Below are positions 1 to 5,939 of a stretch of DNA of 7,159 nt, in pieces. This DNA is from Bacteroidia bacterium (GTDB taxonomy: Bacteria; Bacteroidota; Bacteroidia; Bacteroidales; UBA12481), in contig JAPLDV010000128.1 in assembly GCA_026391235.1 (NCBI GenBank), positions 1-7,159 on the forward strand, written 5' to 3'. The notes beneath the pieces are model-generated. The model made no database searches. It was not told where the DNA came from and worked only from the letters and a program-made list of their open reading frames with translations. Within the stretch, counting starts at the first letter, position 1. Every line of letters begins with the position of its first letter. The translations under genes and the position numbers were made by a program.

Positions 1-40
1 GGATTTTTTCGTTAATCAGCCGGATGTCAATTGAATTCAT
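1..40 (-). CDS. 5' end of a leftward gene, possibly a MoxR-family AAA+ ATPase (partial)
   Basis: On the minus strand an ATG at 40-38 opens a frame that stays open to the window edge, giving 13 residues, MNSIDIRLINEKI. The segment IDIRxxNEKI resembles the N-terminus of Bacteroidota MoxR-type AAA+ ATPases, which often begin with a similar IDIRELNE-like stretch before the ATPase domain. This rests on recall and very few residues, so the identity is tentative. The gene would diverge from truA, with about 73 bp between the two start codons. No clear promoter for it was found in that gap. If the call is right, the protein would be a chaperone-like ATPase of the kind often encoded next to von Willebrand factor A-domain proteins. 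Confidence 0.35.
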   Translation of the reverse strand, partial: MNSIDIRLINEKI

Positions 41-98
41 ATTGTTTGGCACATTTATAACGGGGCGAAAATAGCGGATAGCACTATTAATTTTTTGA

Positions 99-106
99 TA
101 TTTTTG
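99..106 (+). promoter_or_regulatory. Possible -7 element of the truA promoter
   Basis: TATTTTTG matches the Bacteroidota -7 consensus TAnnTTTG. It lies only 7 bp before the truA ATG, so initiation from it would give a nearly leaderless transcript. No TTTG element is present about 19 bp upstream (76-79 reads GGAT), and the region is AT-rich, so a chance match is quite possible. Confidence 0.3.
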
Positions 107-113
107 TTAACGT

Positions 114-926
114 ATGTTAACCACGCAAACCAATGGTTCCAGGTATTTTATTGAACTGGCATTCAATGGAACCGGTTTTCATGGCTGGCAGATCCAACCC
201 GCAGCAGATACAGTACAAGAAATACTAAATTTTGCAATCACTACTCTGACCGGAGAATCCGTAAATCTGGCCGGATGCGGAAGAACCGATGCAGGAGTCC
301 ACGCATCACATTTTGTGGCACATTTCGATGTTAAAATACCTATCGCGGATTGCAACCTACTGGTCTATAGGCTTAACCGTTTTATAAATAAATCCATCCG
401 AATTGACCGCATAGTACCGGTAAATGCGGATTCTCATGCACGTTTCCATGCTATATCAAGGACGTATCATTATCTGATCGCCCATGGAAAGGCGCCGTTT
501 ATGAAAGATTTTTCATGGGATTTATCCATACCGATCGATATCGATGCGATGAATCTTGCATGCCGGGTTCTGACAGGCAAGCACGATTTTACAAGCTTCA
601 GTAAACTCCACTCCGATGTTAAGACTAACGATTGTGAAGTTTTCGAAGCTTCCTGGAGTGAGCATTCAGGATTCCTGATTTTCAGGATCCGGGCGGATCG
701 TTTTCTTAGAAATATGGTCAGAGCTATTGTCGGCACACTGATCGAAGTTGGAAAGGGCAAAATTGCACCTGCGGATGTTGAAAAGATATTGCTGGCGAAA
801 GATCGTTCCAGCGCAGGGATGTCGGTACCGGCAAAAGGTCTATATCTCACAAAGGTGGAATATCCCGCTGAAATTTTCCGGATTGACCCGAAATCTCCCT
901 TTACCGATTGGATTTACAACCCCTAA
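114..926 (+). CDS. truA: tRNA pseudouridine(38-40) synthase TruA
   Basis: This cytoplasmic enzyme converts uridines 38, 39 and 40 in the tRNA anticodon stem-loop to pseudouridine. The 270-residue protein has the usual TruA length and is complete. The N-terminal YFIELAFNGTGFHGWQ (11-26) is typical of the family. GCGRTDAGVHA (54-64) carries the catalytic aspartate, D59. Other family blocks are ARFHAISRTYHY (109-120), HDFTSFSK (157-164), RADRFLRNMVRAIVGTL (193-209) and the C-terminal PAKGLYL (239-245). The ATG at 114 is the only usable start: no ATG, GTG or TTG follows in frame before the first conserved block. No Shine-Dalgarno sequence precedes it, as is usual in Bacteroidota. The gene is monocistronic within the window. 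It converges on aroE, with 40 bp between the stop codons and no strong terminator there. Confidence is very high. Confidence 0.97.
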   Translation: MLTTQTNGSRYFIELAFNGTGFHGWQIQPAADTVQEILNFAITTLTGESVNLAGCGRTDAGVHASHFVAHFDVKIPIADCNLLVYRLNRFINKSIRIDRIVPVNADSHARFHAISRTYHYLIAHGKAPFMKDFSWDLSIPIDIDAMNLACRVLTGKHDFTSFSKLHSDVKTNDCEVFEASWSEHSGFLIFRIRADRFLRNMVRAIVGTLIEVGKGKIAPADVEKILLAKDRSSAGMSVPAKGLYLTKVEYPAEIFRIDPKSPFTDWIYNP

Positions 927-966
927 CCTCTTAATCGAACAGGACACAAATATGCGTCCCAACAAC

Positions 967-1722
967 CTAACTGTTCCAGATTTCCCAGGAGGCTTCAGCT
1001 TGTTCATAAAGCATCATCCTGCCGTTCATGACGCTGGATCCAGCTTCGATTCCCATTTTCAGAAATCCGGTAATTTCAGGATTATAAACCAGGTCATACA
1101 GGAAATGGCCCGGTGTTAAATATTTATAAGGCAGCGGCAGCTTTCCATCCATATCTGGAAACATGCCGACAGGTGTACAATTAACCCATAACAGATAGCC
1201 CATAACCATTTCTTCTGTCAGGGCCTCATAAGGAATCAATCCCTCCTCTTTTTTTCGCGAAACCGAAGTGAGTTCAATACCCAAATTGCCCAATGCATAC
1301 TTTATGGCCAAAGATGAGCCTCCTGAACCAAAAACAAGGGCTTTGACGGTGTTATTCAGTGGCCATGGGGTCAGGCTCCTGGCAAACCCTGTGACATCTG
1401 TATTATACCCGCTTAAAATGCCCCTGGTGCCGGAACGGGTAATTTTAATGGTATTGACAGCACCTATTTTCATGGCGACCGGATCAATTTCATCGAGATA
1501 TTTCATCACGGATTGCTTATATGGAATTGTGACATTAAGACCGACAAGATCCGCAGTCTCCCGTATGATTTTCTCAATATGTACTATTGTTGGGATTTCA
1601 TAGTTCTCGTAACTATGATTTGCCAGCTCTTCCTGTTCAAATTTTCTGGTAAAATGGCTTTTTGAGTATGAGTGGCCCAATGGATAACCGATTAAACCAA
1701 ACCTCTTGTTCTGGCTTTGCAT
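967..1722 (-). CDS. aroE: Shikimate dehydrogenase (NADP+)
   Basis: AroE reduces 3-dehydroshikimate to shikimate with NADPH, the fourth step of the shikimate pathway to chorismate and aromatic amino acids. The 251-residue protein is at the short end of the family and complete. Substrate-binding serines lie in GYPLGHSYSKSHF (12-24). NVTIPYK (63-69) ends in the catalytic lysine K69, and GAVNT (87-91) and NTD (107-109) supply further substrate contacts, D109 being the catalytic-pair aspartate. The Rossmann glycine loop is FGSGGSS (131-137), followed by SVSRKK (153-158) near the cofactor phosphate. NCTPVGM (181-187) and NGRMMLYEQA (233-242) are C-terminal signatures. The start lies 6 bp after the DUF4301 stop codon, so the two genes are almost certainly co-transcribed with aroE second. 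No separate promoter is visible between them. Confidence 0.96.
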   Translation of the reverse strand: MQSQNKRFGLIGYPLGHSYSKSHFTRKFEQEELANHSYENYEIPTIVHIEKIIRETADLVGLNVTIPYKQSVMKYLDEIDPVAMKIGAVNTIKITRSGTRGILSGYNTDVTGFARSLTPWPLNNTVKALVFGSGGSSLAIKYALGNLGIELTSVSRKKEEGLIPYEALTEEMVMGYLLWVNCTPVGMFPDMDGKLPLPYKYLTPGHFLYDLVYNPEITGFLKMGIEAGSSVMNGRMMLYEQAEASWEIWNS

Positions 1723-1728
1723 CCGGGA

Positions 1729-3297
1729 TTATTGAAATTCTCTATGTTCAGGCCTCAATAAATCGTTGATAATCTTAACAGGGTTAAAGGTGGTCAGTGG
1801 TACCTCAACAAAAATTGTATTCCAATCCGACATCGACCCATTCCATAACCCTGGCAGTTCCTGGGCTTTAACTACTTTTCCATCAATTGATTTTTCTGTT
1901 ATTAAGCCTGTTTCAGGATCCACAAAACGCGTCAGATCGAATTGCTCACCTCTATAATTACGCGTTGAACAAACCAGGTCGACCGGATTAAAATGGGTGG
2001 AGTTATGCAGGATATGTTCCTGTTCGGGATTTTTCCGGTCAATTTGTGAAGCTTCTACTATCTGCAAACTTATTGATCCATCGTTGTTTTTCACCCAGAA
2101 TGGGCCTCCTCCGGGTTCACCTTCATTTTCTACCATGCCGCAAACACGGATAGGCCGGTTGAGTTTTCGCCGCAGATAATCAACCTTTTCTTCCTTCTTC
2201 CATTTTTCGCTTTCCGGCGGAGGGACGAAATTCAGTTTATTCTCGACAAAAGACCACATGGTTTCGATAACTTTCATGGAAGGTTGAGTAGGATTATCTA
2301 ACCCATTCAGGAAAGAAAACATTTGATCCTGTAAAGCGATCAGGTACCCCGACAAGACCTTTTTAAATACATAGGTATCTTCTTTAAACCGGTCGTGACA
2401 AACATTATCAATATTCTTGATGATCACCAGGTTGGCATCGAGGTTGCTTAGATTCTGAAGCAGAGAGCCGTGTCCGCCGGGCCTGAATACCAGCCGGCCG
2501 TTTTCATCCCTGACAGGATTGTTCTTCCCGTCAACAGCAATCACATCGGTTGAAGGATGCTGAATGCTATAAGAAATATGATATTGAATGTGGAACTTTT
2601 CTTCGTAGGCTTTCCTGATACTCTGGAAATGGGCTTCCATTAAATCAACATGTTGAGGGAGTGACGTGAAGTGAATAAAACAATTCTTATTTCCGGATAA
2701 AGCATAATAGGCTGCTTCGGCAATATGCTCGGCGTAAGCTGTCCTAACTTCATCTCCGTAAGTATGAAAAGGAATCAGGGCTTTAGGGAGGTTCCCAAAT
2801 TCAAGGCCACGTTCGGTAAGCATGGTGTTCAGTATTTTTTCATACCTGCTTTCCTGCATAACAGTGTCAAAGTCAAGACCGCGTTTTTCAAGAGCATCGA
2901 GGAGAATCTGGAAAAAGGAGAATTCCTGAATATGCTCGAAGAAATAGTACACCGAATCCGGTCCGCGGTCTTTTAATAATTCAAGTTGGTTTTCACTGGT
3001 TCCGCGATAGTAACTCCGGAATTCATACAGGTGCTTGAACATTCGGGAGGCTGCGCCCGAAGCAGGTACAAACTTAATAACTTTGTGATCCTGAGCGTAA
3101 AATCGGTAAAGTTCAATAAGTTCATCTATCCTGCGTTGACTCAGTTGTTGAATCCCATGCTTTACGGTAGCCGCAGCGACAAGAGTTATAGGCGGAAAAC
3201 CGTTTAGAAAATTATGCAATTGTTTTTCAATATCTGAAATATTTATGCCTCTCCCGGCAATTTGACTCTGGTCATCTGTTGTAAGTGTCGCTCCCAT
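1729..3297 (-). CDS. DUF4301 family protein, possible nucleotidyltransferase-fold enzyme
   Basis: This 522-residue protein matches DUF4301 as I recall it, a family found mainly in Bacteroidota with no established function. It has no signal peptide or membrane segment, so it is probably cytoplasmic. Conserved-looking blocks are KFVPASGAASRMFK (75-88), LIPFHTYGDEVRTAYAEH (174-191), FRPGGHGSLLQNL (271-283), NLVIIKNIDNV (289-299) and NEGEPGGGPFWV (391-402). Several resemble UDP-sugar pyrophosphorylase motifs: the first looks like an NTP-binding AAGxGTRM loop, the PGGHG block like the sugar-nucleotide loop, and IKNIDN like the SNIDN strand. A nucleotidyltransferase fold is therefore my inference, not an established function. 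The ATG at 3297 gives the usual length. The gene is first in an operon with aroE, 6 bp apart, which may hint at a metabolic role. No good -33/-7 promoter was found upstream. Confidence 0.88.
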   Translation of the reverse strand: MGATLTTDDQSQIAGRGINISDIEKQLHNFLNGFPPITLVAAATVKHGIQQLSQRRIDELIELYRFYAQDHKVIKFVPASGAASRMFKHLYEFRSYYRGTSENQLELLKDRGPDSVYYFFEHIQEFSFFQILLDALEKRGLDFDTVMQESRYEKILNTMLTERGLEFGNLPKALIPFHTYGDEVRTAYAEHIAEAAYYALSGNKNCFIHFTSLPQHVDLMEAHFQSIRKAYEEKFHIQYHISYSIQHPSTDVIAVDGKNNPVRDENGRLVFRPGGHGSLLQNLSNLDANLVIIKNIDNVCHDRFKEDTYVFKKVLSGYLIALQDQMFSFLNGLDNPTQPSMKVIETMWSFVENKLNFVPPPESEKWKKEEKVDYLRRKLNRPIRVCGMVENEGEPGGGPFWVKNNDGSISLQIVEASQIDRKNPEQEHILHNSTHFNPVDLVCSTRNYRGEQFDLTRFVDPETGLITEKSIDGKVVKAQELPGLWNGSMSDWNTIFVEVPLTTFNPVKIINDLLRPEHREFQ

Positions 3298-3428
3298 ATT
3301 TAAAATCCCTTCCAGTTTGGACGACTAAATTACAAAAATCCATTCAAAAGGATGTGGTTTTATTAATCTTTGGTAGATGCGCCCGTGCCTGGCGGCTTTA
3401 TCCATACTGTTAAAAAAAATCAAAATTA

Positions 3429-3440
3429 TTTTACGTAAAA
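3429..3440. promoter_or_regulatory. 12-bp palindrome upstream of the HTH gene promoter, candidate operator
   Basis: TTTTACGTAAAA is a perfect 12-bp palindrome. It ends 23 bp before the TTTG element of the predicted HTH-gene promoter, within the divergent region shared with the DUF4301 gene. Position and symmetry suit a binding site for a dimeric regulator. The AT-rich background weakens the case, and it shares no obvious core with the other inverted repeats nearby. Confidence 0.3.
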
Positions 3441-3463
3441 ATATTGAAAAACAATAAATATAT

Positions 3464-3494
3464 TTTGGTAATCAATAAATGATTATTATCTTTG
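3464..3494 (+). promoter_or_regulatory. Bacteroidota-type promoter for the HTH regulator gene
   Basis: TTTG at 3464-3467 and TATCTTTG at 3487-3494 match the -33 (TTTG) and -7 (TAnnTTTG) elements of Bacteroidota housekeeping promoters. The 19-bp spacer is the expected length. Transcription would start around 3500, leaving a leader of about 85 nt before the ATG at 3585. This is the only place in the window where I found both elements at the right distance ahead of a gene. Confidence 0.65.
3469..3485. promoter_or_regulatory. Inverted repeat filling the promoter spacer, candidate autoregulatory operator
   Basis: TAATCA at 3469-3474 and its exact reverse complement TGATTA at 3480-3485 are separated by ATAAA. 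The 17-bp element lies wholly within the 19-bp spacer between the -33 and -7 elements of the HTH-gene promoter. A protein bound there would block RNA polymerase directly. Since the downstream gene encodes a Cro/C1-type HTH protein, negative autoregulation is the simplest reading, but this is inference from position and symmetry. Confidence 0.45.
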
Positions 3495-3526
3495 AACCAA
3501 AATGTAGGACGATTTCATTTTTAGCC

Positions 3527-3580
3527 ATGAGCAACTTAACCTTTCTATATCGTGTCACGGAGATGCTCCGTGCTATTTGA
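3527..3580 (+). other. Short upstream ORF (17 codons) in the HTH-gene leader
   Basis: ATG at 3527 opens a frame encoding MSNLTFLYRVTEMLRAI that stops at TGA 3578-3580, four bases before the predicted HTH start at 3585. It lies after the predicted transcription start and spans the leader hairpin at 3556-3572. It could be a leader peptide that couples translation to the HTH gene or controls leader folding. There is no Shine-Dalgarno sequence, and a frame this short occurs easily by chance. Confidence 0.2.
3556..3572. repeat. Perfect 7-bp hairpin palindrome in the HTH-gene leader
   Basis: CACGGAG at 3556-3562, loop ATG, then the exact reverse complement CTCCGTG at 3566-3572. It is clearly more GC-rich than the surrounding leader and ends 12 bp before the ATG at 3585, so an RNA hairpin there could affect translation of the regulator. 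It also has the look of a small REP-like dispersed palindrome. Only one copy is present in this window, so that cannot be decided here. Confidence 0.45.
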
Positions 3581-3584
3581 AACT

Positions 3585-3851
3585 ATGCCGATTCAATCAA
3601 AACTGGAGATTATTATGGCCACGCGCCGGATCAGTTTAAACGAGCTGTCCGGCAAAGTGAACATTACTCAGGCCAACCTTTCAAATCTGAAAAGAGGGAA
3701 GGCAAGAGCAATCAGGTTTTCAACGCTGGAGGCTTTGTGCGAGACGTTACGCTGTCAACCTGCTGATCTGCTTGAGTATTCATCTGAAAATAATGTTTGG
3801 AAAGAGAAGCCGATCGATCTGATCGGCATCCTTAAGAACAAATCCAGTTAG
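3585..3851 (+). CDS. Small Cro/C1-type (XRE) helix-turn-helix transcriptional regulator
   Basis: This 88-residue DNA-binding protein is almost entirely one Cro/C1-type HTH domain. The order is an N-terminal helix (about 3-13), the HTH ISLNELSGKVNITQANLSNL (16-35), then RAIRFSTLEALCETLRC (41-57) and the closing QPADLLEY (58-65). The pattern KxGKAxAIRFSTLExLCxxLxCQPxDLLEY is typical of the short HTH_26-like subgroup found in bacteria and mobile elements. The last 23 residues are a short tail beyond the domain. A GTG at 3552 could extend the frame by 11 residues, but family members usually begin MPI just before the first helix, and the extension would be encoded by the leader hairpin, so I prefer the ATG at 3585. 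The gene stands alone with its own promoter and terminator. No toxin, methylase or other partner gene sits beside it, so its targets are unknown apart from likely self-regulation. Confidence 0.88.
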   Translation: MPIQSKLEIIMATRRISLNELSGKVNITQANLSNLKRGKARAIRFSTLEALCETLRCQPADLLEYSSENNVWKEKPIDLIGILKNKSS

Positions 3852-3868
3852 AAAGATCAGGTGTATTA

Positions 3869-3901
3869 ACAAGAAAGGCCGGTTTATCCGGCCTTTCTTG
3901 T
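3869..3901. terminator. Strong bidirectional intrinsic terminator hairpin
   Basis: A perfect 14-bp stem runs from ACAAGAAAGGCCGG (3869-3882) to its reverse complement CCGGCCTTTCTTGT (3888-3901), with a 5-nt loop TTTAT. It lies between the convergent HTH stop (3851) and the DUF5916 fragment stop (3913-3911). The AT-rich outer stem supplies T-rich sequence on either strand, so it probably ends transcription from both sides, although there is no long uninterrupted T tract after the stem. Confidence 0.85.
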
Positions 3902-3910
3902 GTTATGAGG

Positions 3911-4618
3911 TTAATTCCTCCATAAATAACTCGCCTTATAGAAGAATCCCCTGATGGTTTCCAGATAATCCGATCCTGGCTGGTATTCATGGCCGTTCCA
4001 GGCCAGCTTTTGATAAAGCGATCCGTATCCGATATGCGCCACTGTGCCTGGAATATAGGTGAATGAAACAAGAAAGTCTGTTGACAAATCCTTTTCATAG
4101 GAATTATATTCTACTATGCCGCGCACAAAAAGCTTTGATGACAATTGAAAGGTGTTCCGGCTGCGAATGATCAGATAATTGAACTCCATGAAAGAGTTCC
4201 CCATCTGATAAAAATCGGAATAGTTTAATATCAGATCAGATTGAAATTTTTTAAGTGGCTGAAAATTAATGCTTAAACTGGCATTTGTTCCCCAACCCGT
4301 ATAAGGATCCTCAACATAGCGGGTTAGGTATCCAAATCGAAATTCAGTAAGTATCCTTATGCTTTGAATCACTTGCGAACTACCGCCAAGATGAATGGCA
4401 TGTGTCCGGAAACGCTCATTTTTATAAACCTCATCGCATGGATTAATCAAGACACTGATCAGGGTTGACCGCTGACCGCTTAACGATACACCAAGCGCGA
4501 AATCACGCTCCCATAAGTCCGACAGAATATCCTGGTTCAGAAATCCGTAAAACATAGGGGCAACTCTTTTGAAAAATCCCTTGTCGCGGTAAAAACTGTA
4601 TTCGACAGTCGAAGTCAT
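3911..4618 (-). CDS. C-terminal fragment of a split CBM9/DUF5916 outer-membrane-type protein
   Basis: This 235-residue frame looks like the C-terminal half of a DUF5916 protein rather than an independent gene. VEYSFYRDKGFFKRVAP (5-21) resembles the internal DUF5916 segment in which a strand is followed by a lysine- or arginine-rich turn. The rest alternates short amphipathic stretches rich in aromatic residues, as expected for outer-membrane beta strands. It has no signal peptide and could not reach the envelope alone. Its frame is open only from 4627, three codons before the ATG at 4618-4616. That ATG overlaps the upstream fragment's TGA stop as ATGA, so translational coupling would be possible. 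Because the parent family is a single polypeptide, I read this as a broken gene. It ends 10 bp before the shared terminator. A genuine two-gene arrangement or an assembly error cannot be excluded. Confidence 0.75.
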   Translation of the reverse strand: MTSTVEYSFYRDKGFFKRVAPMFYGFLNQDILSDLWERDFALGVSLSGQRSTLISVLINPCDEVYKNERFRTHAIHLGGSSQVIQSIRILTEFRFGYLTRYVEDPYTGWGTNASLSINFQPLKKFQSDLILNYSDFYQMGNSFMEFNYLIIRSRNTFQLSSKLFVRGIVEYNSYEKDLSTDFLVSFTYIPGTVAHIGYGSLYQKLAWNGHEYQPGSDYLETIRGFFYKASYLWRN

Positions 4619-5925
4619 ATTGTTAACTCACTGACAGTACCAGAGCCTAATGCATTAAATTCCAGAGCGGTGGATGGAGTCAGCCTCCATCTGCCGTCAA
4701 TTCCCGCAACCCGGTTGTAAATCCCTTTACCTTCCCTCGCCGTTGCTATGGCACCGATATAGGAATCATTGTTAAATGAATGATGCAACCTTCCGATGGC
4801 ATAATTAATATAGGATTTTACAGAATCACCAATAGTGCCTTCCAAGGGATCATCCATGGCATAAATAAAACCAATCCGGTCATGCCCCGTGATTTTTCCC
4901 GTAAGCTTGATCCCGGCCAAAGGGTTCACGATCTGACGGGTATGAAAAGCATGTTGAAAAAAACCCATTTCACTCGTGCCAGCCAAATCAAATATCCCTT
5001 TTCCCTCCTGAAAAAAAGGCCTCTTTTCAGGGTAATATAAGGCATAACGCTGATTTTCAGATATCTGTCCGGCATCTGATTCAACCTGACTGAAATCTGG
5101 GTTAATGGCCATGTCCAGAATCAGCTGTGAAGTAATTCCGACAGTCCCCGTAAGTCCAACGGAAGGTTTATTCTCTGAAATGCCAAGGGCTCCGTTCCCA
5201 TGCACTTGCTTGAACGAATAGGTCAGTGCCGGAAGAAGTTCAATCAATGTATAGTGTTTAATACCGGTAAAGGAAAACCCTTTCGTCTGAGTCAGAAAAT
5301 TCATCCCCTGACCTGGGTTTAGCGGTGGGAAAGTCGCTTGTTGGGATAATCGCTGAATTCTTCTTTCAAAAATGAAACCCATCGTAACAGGTTCCTTTCT
5401 TGGGTACCTTAGGCTTTTAAAGGGTATCTCAATTTCTACCTGATAACCATCGGATTGAATGGAAGCTTTTGATACAAATACATAATCGGCTCCTATATCC
5501 TCCTTATTTGAGGATGACCGGCCATCCTCCTGGATTCCGCGCGGGTTAACATACATGGTAACAAGACTTTGCTGATCAAAGAATGTGTCGAAGTTAATGC
5601 AGACCCAATCTTCATTCTTGATCTGGTCGCGTGCCGATATCGTTGCCTTGAGTTTATCTGGTTCGGGGTCTTTACAATCGAATCCGATATATAGGTTTTC
5701 CTCGTCGTATGTGATCATCGCGACCGTTTCAAAAGCTGCAGGCGATCCAAAATCGGGCATATAGGATTTGAAATCAGAATAGCGTGTAAGAGTTTTCCAG
5801 ATTTCATCATCGAGTTTCCCATCAATCAGTGGTGGTGTGGTGGTTTTTTCTACCCGGATAGGATCCTGAGAATAAAGGGCTGAAAAACAGATGTTAAATC
5901 CTAGTATTAGCAGGAATAATCTCAT
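4615..5925 (-). CDS. N-terminal part of a carbohydrate-binding family 9 (CBM9)/DUF5916 protein, truncated by a frame change
   Basis: From the ATG at 5925 the product is 436 residues. MRLFLLILGFNICFSALYSQ (1-20) is a signal peptide, so export is likely. A frame extension to 5967 would bury it and overlap the upstream stop, so I reject that start. A CBM9-like domain follows: PPLIDGKLDDEIWKTL (31-46), TYDEENLYIGFDCKDPEPDKL (72-92 region), NEDWVCINFDTF (104-115) and VEIEIPFKSLRYP (163-175). DUF5916 begins near 220, with NPDFSQVESDAGQISENQ (275-292) and YALYYPEKRPFFQEG (294-308) as its signature, then LAGIKLTGK (336-344) and RVAGIDGRWRL (405-415). The frame stops just after FNALGSGT. Intact relatives are, as I recall, about 730-880 residues, with a C-terminal outer-membrane beta barrel of unknown function. 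Here the two halves total only about 670. The gene starts 14 bp after the EamA stop, suggesting co-transcription. Confidence 0.85.
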   Translation of the reverse strand: MRLFLLILGFNICFSALYSQDPIRVEKTTTPPLIDGKLDDEIWKTLTRYSDFKSYMPDFGSPAAFETVAMITYDEENLYIGFDCKDPEPDKLKATISARDQIKNEDWVCINFDTFFDQQSLVTMYVNPRGIQEDGRSSSNKEDIGADYVFVSKASIQSDGYQVEIEIPFKSLRYPRKEPVTMGFIFERRIQRLSQQATFPPLNPGQGMNFLTQTKGFSFTGIKHYTLIELLPALTYSFKQVHGNGALGISENKPSVGLTGTVGITSQLILDMAINPDFSQVESDAGQISENQRYALYYPEKRPFFQEGKGIFDLAGTSEMGFFQHAFHTRQIVNPLAGIKLTGKITGHDRIGFIYAMDDPLEGTIGDSVKSYINYAIGRLHHSFNNDSYIGAIATAREGKGIYNRVAGIDGRWRLTPSTALEFNALGSGTVSELTI

Positions 5926-5939
5926 TTGTACAACGATGA

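Noticed and set aside
470..850. A 126-codon open frame on the minus strand inside truA.
   Set aside because: It lies wholly antisense to a well-supported gene and its translation resembles no known protein.
942..959. GGAC...GTCC hairpin between the truA and aroE stop codons as a terminator.
   Set aside because: The stem is only 4 bp before a mismatch and lacks a T tract, so it is too weak to call.
748..1119. A 123-codon plus-strand frame across the truA and aroE 3' ends.
   Set aside because: It overlaps both genes in other frames and shows no recognisable domain.
3386..3396. TGCCTGGCGGC, identical to the first 11 bases of Escherichia coli 5S rRNA.
   Set aside because: The following bases do not continue as 5S rRNA and no other rRNA sequence is nearby, so it is a chance match.
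3398..3406. TTATCCATA, one mismatch from a DnaA box, in a window that contains the dnaA 3' end.
   Set aside because: It is isolated, without a cluster of boxes or an unwinding element, and lies over 3 kb from dnaA, so there is no support for an origin.
3552..3584. GTG start at 3552 extending the HTH protein by 11 residues.
   Set aside because: The extension is encoded by the leader hairpin and has no counterpart at the family's usual N-terminus, which begins near MPI.
3832..4098. An 88-codon minus-strand frame running through the terminator and into the DUF5916 fragment.
   Set aside because: It contains the terminator hairpin, overlaps the better-supported frame, and has no recognisable features.
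4615..4640. Programmed -1 frameshift joining the two DUF5916 frames.
   Set aside because: There is no slippery heptamer and no clear downstream stimulatory structure at the junction, and the segment expected between the halves appears to be missing altogether.
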